Assembly: GCA_002336405.1 (NCBI GenBank)
Contig: DDEJ01000058.1
Location: 1-5,862 of the forward strand
DNA length: 5,862 bases
Source of the DNA: Rhodobacteraceae bacterium UBA1957
GTDB lineage: Bacteria; Pseudomonadota; Alphaproteobacteria; Rhodobacterales; Rhodobacteraceae
Direction: 5' to 3'
In this document: positions 1 through 5,797 of the stretch, in pieces
How positions within the stretch are numbered: position 1 is the stretch's first letter
Layout: the number at the start of each line of letters is the position of its first letter
Program-made: the position numbers and the translations under genes
The notes under the pieces: generated by a model
Seen by the model: the letters and a program-made list of their open reading frames with translations, nothing else
The model's database searches: none
Told to the model about the DNA's origin: nothing

Positions 1-341
1 TTTCCCGCATTCCCGGGGCTTTGGCTGGTGCATGTGCTGCGTATGATGAAAATACGCAAGATGTCCTTGATGTTGGGGTTTTGGGTTCCCAAGCTTTTTG
101 GTAAATTCAGGAATTTTCTGTGGTGTTGACCGACTGAAAGACGAAATCAAGTTTTTGGATAGTACACGCCGATAACCGCCAAAAATTGGTGCACCTGATT
201 TATGTTGTTACTGTCTTATTACAAGTCGTGAGCGCGTAAATCAGGGCAGGTTTGCGCTCGGTTCGGCACCCCCGCGGTGTCTTCACAAAGCCGCCTCCCT
301 GCTTGGGTAAAAAAGCCTTTGAAATAACCTGTGAACCAATC
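1..341. other. Gene-poor left flank, no supported gene
   Basis: I find no convincing gene here. Plus frame 1 is open from the window edge to a TGA at 127-129 (42 hydrophobic and basic residues). That could be the tail of a gene entering from the left, but it is short enough to be open by chance and I recognise no family. The rest lies downstream of the dehalogenase stop codon. It contains two overlapping inverted repeats (194-245 and 230-259) and no GC-rich hairpin followed by a T-run on the minus strand, so no clear intrinsic terminator for the minus-strand operon is visible. Confidence 0.5.
194..245. repeat. Perfect 9-bp inverted repeat, 34-nt loop
   Basis: CCTGATTTA at 194-202 is exactly complementary to TAAATCAGG at 237-245. 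A second inverted repeat, GAGCGC at 230-235 with GCGCTC at 254-259, overlaps it: its loop contains the right arm of the first, so the two could not both fold in one transcript. There is no T-run beside either, so a classical terminator is not supported. It could be a 3'-end structure of the minus-strand operon, a protein-binding site, or chance. Confidence 0.35.
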
Positions 342-1214
342 CTACTGTAAATCGTTTAAAAAATGTTGCAGATGTTTCAGAGTCTCATCGGGATTTTGAT
401 CGACAAAAAAATGGCCACCGCGCACTGCAATATATCGCATATTGGCCAGCCGTGGGGCCCAGACGCCTTGCATATCAAACATCCGGTCCATAATGCCGTC
501 TGACCCTGACAGCACCAGCGCCGGACAGGTAAGCATGCGGTTCAGATCTGTCGTATCAAGATCAAAATCATCACTCAGCGCGGCACGATAATCTTCGCAC
601 ATGCCGCGAATCGCCTCTGGGTTGCGCCATGCCCGACGATAGGCATCAAGCTGGTTGGCTGGGAATTGATCCAGTGTCGCCGCCCCCCAACCCAACAGAC
701 AGGATTGGTAAAAATAATCGGGGTCCGCGGTGATCAGAGTTTCTGGAAAGGGTGCGGGTTGGGCGAGGAAAAACCAATGGTAATAGGCTTTGGCAACGCT
801 TTGGTGCAGGTCATCCAGCAGGTGATGGGTTGGAATGATATCCATAACCGTCAGGCTGGTGACACGCTGAGGCGCGTCCAGCGCGATGCGGTGGGCCACC
901 CGTCCGCCGCGATCATGTCCGGCAAGGTGAAACCGTGCAAAACCCAGCGCTGACATCAGTGACAGCTGGTCTTGGCCCATGGCCCGAAAACTGTAATTTT
1001 CGGTCCCGTGTGGTTTGGCCGAGGCCCCATAACCGCGCAGGTCGGCGCAGACTACGGTGAAGTTTTGCGCCAGTTTGGGGGCAATTTGCGCCCACAACAT
1101 ATGGGTTTGCGGAAAGCCATGCAGCAACAGCAGCGGTGGTCCCGACCCGCCAATGCAATAGGCAACCTCAACGCCGTTGGCGCTATGGGTGTGATAACAG
1201 AACCCGGAAATCAT
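342..1214 (-). CDS. Haloacetate (fluoroacetate-type) dehalogenase, alpha/beta hydrolase
   Basis: A 290-residue alpha/beta hydrolase that closely resembles fluoroacetate dehalogenases (EC 3.8.1.3), cytoplasmic enzymes that hydrolyse haloacetates to glycolate and halide. Visible features in order: the HGFPQTH oxyanion-hole loop (32-38); the nucleophile elbow GHDRGGR (99-105) with nucleophile Asp101 and two arginines, Arg102 and Arg105, at the positions that hold the substrate carboxylate; the charge-relay Asp125 in MDIIPT; the helical cap with His146-Trp147 and Tyr209, the halide-pocket trio of characterised enzymes, plus Trp176; and the catalytic His268 in GGHFFVD. The length is typical and there is no signal peptide. 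The ATG start is preceded by AAAGG six bases upstream, and that site abuts the TGA of the M20 gene, so the two genes are probably translationally coupled. Epoxide hydrolase or simple esterase is the alternative, but Asp as nucleophile and the HW/Y pocket argue for dehalogenase. The true substrate is inferred. Confidence 0.88.
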   Translation of the reverse strand: MISGFCYHTHSANGVEVAYCIGGSGPPLLLLHGFPQTHMLWAQIAPKLAQNFTVVCADLRGYGASAKPHGTENYSFRAMGQDQLSLMSALGFARFHLAGHDRGGRVAHRIALDAPQRVTSLTVMDIIPTHHLLDDLHQSVAKAYYHWFFLAQPAPFPETLITADPDYFYQSCLLGWGAATLDQFPANQLDAYRRAWRNPEAIRGMCEDYRAALSDDFDLDTTDLNRMLTCPALVLSGSDGIMDRMFDMQGVWAPRLANMRYIAVRGGHFFVDQNPDETLKHLQHFLNDLQ

Positions 1215-1224
1215 CTGTGGCCTT

Positions 1225-2598
1225 TCAGTCTGTTATGGACGCAAGAATGCGCGCCCAGCTGCGGATGCCTTTGTGAAAGCTTTCAACATCATATTTCTCG
1301 TTGGGTGAATGGATCTGGTCATCATCCTTGCCGAATCCGATCAGCAATGAATCCATCTCAGTTACGTTTTTGAAATGGCCAGCCACCGGGATCGACCCAC
1401 CACAGCCGACATAGGCTGCGGCGTCGGGCCATTCGTCGTTCAACGCATCTTTTGCCGCCTCAAAGGCCGGGTGGTCGGTGGCCATAAGGCTCGCGGCCGA
1501 GGCCCCGTGGTCGCCAAAGCTGACCGTACAGTCCGGTGGGAGCATGCCGGTGACATAGGCGCGGAAGGCATCGCGGATTTTCAACGGATTTTGGTGTCCG
1601 ACGAGGCGAAAACTGATCTTTGCGGTGGCGTTTGAGGGCAGCACCGTTTTAAAGCCGGAACCGGTGTAGCCGCCTTCAATACCGTTGATCTCGCAGGTGG
1701 GTTCGGACCAGATCATTTCCAGCGGGGTTTTCCCTTGCTCGCCTGCCGGATGCGACAGATCAACATCGGCTAAAAAGGCTGTGTGATCAAAATTGAGCCC
1801 TTTCCACTGGCTGCGCAAGCTCTCTGGCAGGGGGGAGACGCCGTCGTAAAAGCCCGGAAGGGTGATGCGGCCGTGATCATCATGCAATCCGGACAGAATA
1901 CGCGATAGCACGCGAATCGGATTGATCGCGATACCGCCAAACATGCCTGAATGCAGGTCCTTATTTGCGCCGGTGATCACTATTTCTTCGCACAGGTTTC
2001 CTCGCAGCATGGTGACAATTGCCGGAGTACGGCTTTCAAACAGTCCAGTGTCGCAGATCAATGCCAGATCGGCCGAAAGCTCGGCTTTATTTTTTTGTAG
2101 GAACGGCACCAACGACGGTGAGCCTGACTCTTCTTCGCCCTCAAAAAAGAAAGTGATCTTGCACGGCAGGCTGCCATGCACAGCCTGCCAGGCACGGCAG
2201 GCCTCGATAAAGGTCATCAACTGGCCCTTGTCATCGGAGGACCCGCGACCGCGGATCACCCGACCGCCTGAAGTGTCTTGCAGCTGTGGATCAAAGGGGT
2301 CGCTGTCCCAAAGCTCAACCGGATCAACAGGCTGCACGTCGTAATGGCCATAAAACAGCACATGTGGCGCGCCTTGCCCGATGTGACCAACCACCATCGG
2401 ATGCCCCGGAGTGGCACGTTTTTCGGCGGTCACTCCCATGCTTAATAGGTCGCTCACTAGCCAGTCGGCGGCAGTTTCGCAGGCGTCTTTATACGATGGA
2501 TCAGTCGAGATGGACGGAATGCGAAGGAGTGTCAAAAGGCGTTCGGTGGCCTGTGGTAAATCGTGATCAATTTTTGTTAAGACGTCTTGTAGCGTCAT
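1225..2598 (-). CDS. M20 family metallopeptidase (dipeptidase-like)
   Basis: A 457-residue di-zinc amidohydrolase of the M20 family, nearest in style to the CNDP/carnosinase-like dipeptidases that cleave dipeptides or similar small amides in the cytoplasm. Metal and catalytic residues are all present: His85 and Asp87 in GHYDVQP, bridging Asp122 in GSSDDKG, general base Glu156 and ligand Glu157 in EGEEESGS, Asp183 in ICDTG, and His430 in IHSPNE. His216 (DLHSGMFGG) lies in the inserted dimerisation domain, where a conserved His completes the partner's active site. A longer frame begins at a GTG at 2628. I prefer the ATG at 2598 because AAGGA (2607-2611) sits eight bases upstream and the family homology begins there (MTLQDVL...DLPQATERLL). 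It is the first gene of a two-gene minus-strand operon with the dehalogenase. The exact substrate cannot be read from sequence; acetylornithine or succinyl-diaminopimelate deacylases are less likely given the GHYDVQP and ICDTG motifs. Confidence 0.9.
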   Translation of the reverse strand: MTLQDVLTKIDHDLPQATERLLTLLRIPSISTDPSYKDACETAADWLVSDLLSMGVTAEKRATPGHPMVVGHIGQGAPHVLFYGHYDVQPVDPVELWDSDPFDPQLQDTSGGRVIRGRGSSDDKGQLMTFIEACRAWQAVHGSLPCKITFFFEGEEESGSPSLVPFLQKNKAELSADLALICDTGLFESRTPAIVTMLRGNLCEEIVITGANKDLHSGMFGGIAINPIRVLSRILSGLHDDHGRITLPGFYDGVSPLPESLRSQWKGLNFDHTAFLADVDLSHPAGEQGKTPLEMIWSEPTCEINGIEGGYTGSGFKTVLPSNATAKISFRLVGHQNPLKIRDAFRAYVTGMLPPDCTVSFGDHGASAASLMATDHPAFEAAKDALNDEWPDAAAYVGCGGSIPVAGHFKNVTEMDSLLIGFGKDDDQIHSPNEKYDVESFHKGIRSWARILASITD

Positions 2599-2605
2599 AT
2601 CTCGT

Positions 2606-2611
2606 ATCCTT
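2606..2611 (-). promoter_or_regulatory. RBS that decides the M20 start
   Basis: On the minus strand AAGGAT precedes the ATG at 2598 with a spacing of about eight bases. This near-consensus Shine-Dalgarno site lies inside the longer GTG-initiated reading frame and argues that translation starts at the internal ATG. Confidence 0.75.
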
Positions 2612-2643
2612 ATCGTTTCGTGTTCCACACTAGCAGGTCGCGC

Positions 2644-2659
2644 AACGGTATGTAACGGT
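2644..2659. repeat. Direct repeat AACGGT, 10-bp period
   Basis: AACGGT occurs at 2644-2649 and again at 2654-2659, exactly one helical turn apart, in the divergent control region between the M20 operon and hemA. Two half-sites on the same face of the helix could be an operator for a dimeric regulator. I do not recognise the motif and the match is short. Confidence 0.25.
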
Positions 2660-2701
2660 GGAATCTCTGGCGCGAGACAGGCAGCGGCAATTTGTAACCT
2701 G

Positions 2702-2736
2702 TTGAAATTGAAATGCCTGACCTATATGAATATGAG
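2702..2736 (+). promoter_or_regulatory. Candidate doublet sigma70-type promoter for hemA
   Basis: Two overlapping promoter-like pairs are offset by exactly six bases. TTGAAA (2702-2707) is 17 bases from TATGAA (2725-2730), and TTGAAA (2708-2713) is 17 bases from TATGAG (2731-2736). Either would start transcription near 2737-2743, giving a leader of about 75 nt before hemA. No FNR-type (TTGAT-N4-ATCAA), TGT-N12-ACA (PpsR/CrtJ) or Irr-type box is evident in the region, although hemA is oxygen-controlled through such sites in Rhodobacter. Confidence 0.45.
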
Positions 2737-2801
2737 AGTTGAAAATGGACTGTGAGCGCGGGTCGTTACAGTCCCCTGACAGAGCCAGATTAAACGTTGA
2801 C

Positions 2802-2805
2802 GGAG
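2802..2805 (+). promoter_or_regulatory. RBS that decides the hemA start
   Basis: GGAG lies nine bases before the GTG at 2815, ideal spacing. The upstream in-frame TTG at 2797 lies before this site and would put the site inside the gene, so the GTG is preferred. Confidence 0.75.
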
Positions 2806-2809
2806 TGTA

Positions 2810-2829
2810 TTTTAGTGGATTTTAGTGGA
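2810..2829 (+). repeat. Perfect 10-bp tandem duplication over the hemA start
   Basis: TTTTAGTGGA occurs twice in direct succession (2810-2819 and 2820-2829). The GTG of the first copy (2815) is the hemA start; the GTG of the second (2825) is out of frame. With only one copy, the GTG and the upstream TTG would both read into a TAG seven codons after the GTG, so loss of a unit would abolish normal HemA synthesis. Confidence 0.8.
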
Positions 2830-4038
2830 CAGCTGGACCTTGCGCTAGAGCGCCTTCATCAAGAGGGTCGGTACCGCACATTTATCGATATCGAACGTCG
2901 TCGTGGGCATTTTCCGCATGCCGTATGGCGCAAGGCTGACGGCAGCGAGCAACCAGTAACGGTTTGGTGTGGCAATGACTACCTTGGAATGGGGCAGCAT
3001 CCTGAGGTTTTACAGGCGATGCACGACGCAATCGACGCGACGGGTGCCGGGTCTGGTGGCACGCGCAACATTTCCGGCACCACGGTCTATCACAATAAAC
3101 TTGAGGCTGAACTGGCAGATTTGCACGGCAAAGAAGCCGCGCTGTTATTCACCAGCGCCTATATCGCAAATGATGCGACGCTGAGCACACTGCCAAAGTT
3201 GTTTCCTGGGTTGATTATTTATTCTGACGAGTTGAACCATGCGTCGATGATCGAAGGGGTGCGCCGCAATGGTGGCGCCAAACGGATTTTCCGGCACAAT
3301 GATATCGATCATCTGCGCAGCTTGCTGCAGGCCGATGATCCAAGCGTGCCAAAACTAATCGCGTTTGAATCGATCTATTCCATGGATGGCGATTTTTGCC
3401 CAATGCAAGATCTGTGTGATCTGGCTGAAGAGTTTGGCGCTTTGACGTATCTTGATGAGGTGCATGCTGTTGGTATGTATGGTCATCGTGGCGGGGGTGT
3501 TGCCGAGCAAAACGGCCTTATGAAAAAGATCGACATCATCAATGGCACTTTGGCCAAAGCCTTTGGCGTTATGGGGGGCTATATAGCCGCTAGCGATAAA
3601 ATGTGTGATGCGATCCGCTCTTATGCGCCGGGCTTTATTTTCACCACCTCGCTGCCACCGGCCGTCGCAGCTGGAGCTGCGGCATCGGTTGCATTTTTGA
3701 AAACTGATCAAACGCTGCGGGCAAAGCATCAAAATCAGGCCCGTACGCTCAAGATGCGGCTGAAAGCTTTGGGTCTTCCGTTTATTGATCACGGTAGCCA
3801 TATCATCCCGGTGATCGTCGGCGATCCAGTGCATACCAAGGATATTTCGGATATGTTGCTGTCAAATCATGGAATTTATGTTCAGCCTATAAATTTCCCA
3901 ACTGTGCCGCGCGGCACAGAGCGGCTGCGTTTCACACCATCTCCCGTGCATGGGGCAAGTGAAATGGACCGCTTAGTTGCGGCGATGGACCAATTATGGT
4001 CGCATTGTGCGCTGAATCGTGCCGACCTATCGGCTTAA
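2815..4038 (+). CDS. hemA: 5-aminolevulinate synthase
   Basis: A 407-residue PLP-dependent alpha-oxoamine synthase (EC 2.3.1.37) that condenses glycine with succinyl-CoA to 5-aminolevulinate, CO2 and CoA, the first step of tetrapyrrole synthesis in alphaproteobacteria. Landmarks sit at the numbering of Rhodobacter ALAS: Arg21 and Thr83/Asn85 for succinyl-CoA, Asn54 in WCGNDYLG, His142 stacking on PLP (NHASMIEG), Ser189, Asp214 and His217 in LDEVHAVG, Thr245, and Lys248 as the Schiff-base lysine (GTLAKAFG). The C-terminal [10 protein letters not shown] supplies the carboxylate-binding Arg372. A TTG at 2797 would add six residues. The GTG at 2815 is chosen because [15 protein letters not shown] matches the family N-terminus without gaps and GGAG lies nine bases upstream. 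It is transcribed divergently from the M20 operon. CAI-1 synthase and KBL paralogues are ruled out by the ALAS-specific N-terminus. Whether a second ALAS (hemT-like) exists cannot be judged. Confidence 0.97.
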   Translation: MDFSGQLDLALERLHQEGRYRTFIDIERRRGHFPHAVWRKADGSEQPVTVWCGNDYLGMGQHPEVLQAMHDAIDATGAGSGGTRNISGTTVYHNKLEAELADLHGKEAALLFTSAYIANDATLSTLPKLFPGLIIYSDELNHASMIEGVRRNGGAKRIFRHNDIDHLRSLLQADDPSVPKLIAFESIYSMDGDFCPMQDLCDLAEEFGALTYLDEVHAVGMYGHRGGGVAEQNGLMKKIDIINGTLAKAFGVMGGYIAASDKMCDAIRSYAPGFIFTTSLPPAVAAGAAASVAFLKTDQTLRAKHQNQARTLKMRLKALGLPFIDHGSHIIPVIVGDPVHTKDISDMLLSNHGIYVQPINFPTVPRGTERLRFTPSPVHGASEMDRLVAAMDQLWSHCALNRADLSA

Positions 4039-4076
4039 GTCTGCTCATCCCATCCCAAAAGGTAGTGTGGTTACTT

Positions 4077-4093
4077 AAAGATAATGCATCTTT
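4077..4093 (+). terminator. Weak AT-rich hairpin after hemA
   Basis: AAAGAT (4077-4082) and ATCTTT (4088-4093) form a 6-bp stem with a 5-nt loop, followed by a T-rich stretch (GTTTATG). It is in the right place for hemA transcription termination, but the stem has a single GC pair, so any intrinsic termination would be weak. Confidence 0.2.
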
Positions 4094-4123
4094 GTTTATG
4101 ATATGTTAACAGACACCTGTACC

Positions 4124-4142
4124 GGGTGCGACTCACCTTTTT
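4124..4142 (+). terminator. Possible intrinsic terminator of hemA
   Basis: GGTG (4125-4128) pairs with CACC (4134-4137) across a 5-nt loop and is followed directly by five T (4138-4142). One G-T pair may extend the stem at its base. The stem is short for an intrinsic terminator. An upstream CACC (4114-4117) could compete for the GGTG arm. Its T-run overlaps the candidate -35 of the next gene. Confidence 0.3.
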
Positions 4143-4170
4143 GATCGAGGGTTTTTTGTCTCATTTTAAT
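4141..4170 (+). promoter_or_regulatory. Candidate promoter of the rodZ-like gene
   Basis: TTGATC (4141-4146) and TTTAAT (4165-4170) are separated by 18 bases and match the sigma70-type consensus at 4/6 and 5/6 positions. The site lies about 45 bases before the start codon and would let the gene be transcribed independently of hemA. Confidence 0.4.
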
Positions 4171-4202
4171 GGTTTAGAAAAGTGTTTGGCTGATGGGGCC
4201 GT

Positions 4203-4207
4203 GAGGG
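4203..4207 (+). promoter_or_regulatory. RBS that decides the rodZ-like TTG start
   Basis: GAGGG stands six bases before the TTG at 4214. An in-frame TGA at 4202 blocks any longer reading. The next candidate, ATG at 4244, has no good site before it and would remove conserved residues (KSFDDYE) seen in relatives. Confidence 0.65.
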
Positions 4208-4213
4208 CTGAGT

Positions 4214-5398
4214 TTGAAACTTAAGAGTTTTGATGATTATGAAATGCGCCTTGGCGACATTATGCGTGGTGAAAGAGCCACGCTCGGCAAATCGCTTTTG
4301 GATGTGCAGCGCGAACTACGCATAAAAGCCCCCTATATTGCCGCAATCGAAGATGCCAACCCGTCGGCCTTTGATACGCCCGGGTTTATATCTGGCTATG
4401 TGCGCTCCTATGCGCGTTTCCTTAAAATGGATCCCGATGTGGCCTTTGCGGCATTTTGCGCTGAAAGTGGGTTCGTTCCAGCCCATGGCATGTCCGCGGC
4501 AGCAGCTGTCCGTCGGCCCGAAACCGATGATAGCGTTGATATAGAGCAAAACGCCTTTAACCCATTCGTAAACCCTAAAACACCGTTTTTACCAACTGAT
4601 GACAGCTGGTTGTCCCGGCTGCAATATAATGCTGTAGGATCCATTGCGGTTTTGCTTTTGTTAATCGGCGGGATCGGGTTTGGTGGTTGGAGCCTTTTGC
4701 GCGAAATACAAAGGGTGCAGATTGTGCCCGTCGATCAGGCCCCGCTGGCACTGGCTGAGGTTGATCCGTTGCAGACAGTAGTTTTGACCTCAGTTACCGA
4801 TCAGGCGGAAGCTGTGGCTTTGGCCAGAGCCCAAATGGCAAAGATCGATCGTTTATATAGGCCAAAAGCACTGGATTCGCCAGTTCTGGTACCTCGCGAT
4901 GGGCCAATATCAACGCTAGACCCTTCCGCTATGGGAGCGTTTGTCGTGGCAGAGCCAGAGGCGGAACCGCTGGTGGTTGCGACAGAAAGCCAAGAGCTAG
5001 TGGCCGAACCTTTGAAAACTGTGGAAGTACCCATTGTTTTGGAAGAAGCTCCGCCCGAACTGGCCCTGTTTGCGATCCGGCCCGCCTGGGTTCGGATACG
5101 CTCCGGTGACGGAGATGTGATTTTTGAGAAAATTTTAGATGCCGGGGAAGAATACGTATTGCCGCAGACCGAAGTTGCGCCTGTATTGCGGGCCGGAATG
5201 TCGGGATCGATATATTTTAAGGTGAATGGCCAACTTTACGGGCCCGCCGGTAAAAAGACCTCGACTATCAAGAATGTATCACTGTCGATTTTGGCTGTGA
5301 CTGAACGCTATGCAAAAGCTGATGTGACCCTTGATCCTGTCTTGGCGCGGATGCTTGCTCTGGCGAAAACCCAAGACGAAGAACAGTTAGACGAGTGA
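4214..5398 (+). CDS. RodZ-like membrane protein (HTH plus DUF4115)
   Basis: A 394-residue bitopic membrane protein of the RodZ/YfgA type. The N-terminal cytoplasmic helix-turn-helix domain (about 13-75) includes MRGERATLGKSLLDVQRELR and TPGFISGYVRSYARFL, the family hallmark; in RodZ this domain binds MreB rather than acting mainly on DNA. A basic and proline-containing linker leads to one transmembrane segment (about 139-160, rich in Leu, Ile and Gly). A long acidic, proline-containing stretch (about 165-282) probably lies in the periplasm, followed by a DUF4115 beta-domain (about 283-358, AIRPAWVRIRSGDGDVIFEK to KNVSLSILAV). The TTG start is supported by GAGGG six bases upstream and an in-frame stop just before it. 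It follows hemA by 175 bp with its own likely promoter. Relatives usually have ispG next, and no intact copy follows here. The role in cell shape or division is inferred from the family; I leave the symbol empty because its equivalence to E. coli rodZ is not proven. Confidence 0.88.
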   Translation: MKLKSFDDYEMRLGDIMRGERATLGKSLLDVQRELRIKAPYIAAIEDANPSAFDTPGFISGYVRSYARFLKMDPDVAFAAFCAESGFVPAHGMSAAAAVRRPETDDSVDIEQNAFNPFVNPKTPFLPTDDSWLSRLQYNAVGSIAVLLLLIGGIGFGGWSLLREIQRVQIVPVDQAPLALAEVDPLQTVVLTSVTDQAEAVALARAQMAKIDRLYRPKALDSPVLVPRDGPISTLDPSAMGAFVVAEPEAEPLVVATESQELVAEPLKTVEVPIVLEEAPPELALFAIRPAWVRIRSGDGDVIFEKILDAGEEYVLPQTEVAPVLRAGMSGSIYFKVNGQLYGPAGKKTSTIKNVSLSILAVTERYAKADVTLDPVLARMLALAKTQDEEQLDE

Positions 5399-5558
5399 TC
5401 TGTTTTTAGGTTGACGGGCATTCGTAAAAGATACTGACAATATCTGCTCACAGCTGTCAAACCACCGATATGATTTTATGACTTGGCTCTAAATAGAGCA
5501 GCTTGCTCAGGGCCGATGCCATGTTTTAGATGCTTTTGCTGGTTCACTGTTCCATCCC

Positions 5559-5797
5559 GGAGGATCACATAGACCCTCGTCGTTCTGCGCTTTTTCTGGC
5601 GAGATCTGTGCTGGGGGATATTCAGATGGGCGACACCGATGTTTGTTCGACGTCATAGCCAAGCGACAACGACACCAAATATACCGGCGGCCATTCAGGC
5701 GAGGGATGAACCTGCGTTGGTCTTGGCAGAACGCCACAGAACGCCACAGAACGACTGAGCAGACTGTCTGGAAATGGTGCGAGTTTCAGAACTTAAC
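5559..5797 (+). pseudogene. Possible decayed 5' end of ispG
   Basis: By eye, short matches to the N-terminus of IspG (4-hydroxy-3-methylbut-2-enyl diphosphate synthase, MEP isoprenoid pathway) occur in the expected order but in different frames. GGAGG (5559-5563) stands five bases before an ATA (5569) where the start would be. LGDIQMGDTDV (from about 5614) resembles the VGNVPVGGDAPI segment, TTTPNIPAA (from 5666) resembles TLTTDIPAT, and EMVRVS (5771-5788) resembles DIVRVS. Stops (for example the TAG at 5656) and several frame changes break the reading, and the distance between the last two matches is about 42 bases longer than expected, part of it being a 10-bp tandem repeat. The position right after the rodZ-like gene is where relatives carry ispG. 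The matches are short and could be chance; I have run no search. Confidence 0.25.
5727..5753. repeat. 10-bp tandem repeat, 2.7 copies
   Basis: The unit ACGCCACAGA is present at 5731-5740 and 5741-5750, with partial copies on both sides, giving a 27-bp tract of exact period 10. Because the period is not a multiple of three, it argues against selection for an open reading frame here and fits slippage in non-coding DNA. Confidence 0.8.

Noticed and set aside
1..129. Open plus-strand frame from the window edge, 42 residues, possibly the end of a gene
   Set aside because: It is too short and family-less to distinguish from chance, and other frames over the same bases are also open for comparable distances.
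2599..2628. GTG start at 2628 giving the M20 protein ten extra residues
   Set aside because: A strong AAGGA lies eight bases before the internal ATG, where family similarity begins.
2286..2633. 115-codon plus-strand frame over the start of the M20 gene
   Set aside because: It is antisense to a well-supported gene, and its translation shows no family or plausible composition.
2751..2770. TGT...ACA palindrome resembling a PpsR/CrtJ site before hemA
   Set aside because: The spacing is 14 rather than the required 12 bases.
2797..2814. TTG start giving HemA six extra residues
   Set aside because: The ribosome binding site at 2802-2805 would lie inside the gene, and the GTG at 2815 matches the family N-terminus exactly.
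3355..3834. 159-codon frame antisense to hemA
   Set aside because: It is the complement of a strongly conserved gene and has no recognisable domain of its own.
4201..4224. Seven-codon GTG frame overlapping the start of the rodZ-like gene
   Set aside because: It is very short, has no own ribosome binding site, and is most simply an accident of the leader sequence.
5507..5737. 76-codon minus-strand frame in the right flank
   Set aside because: It has no ribosome binding site and no recognisable family, and it overlaps the tandem repeat and the ispG-like plus-strand traces.
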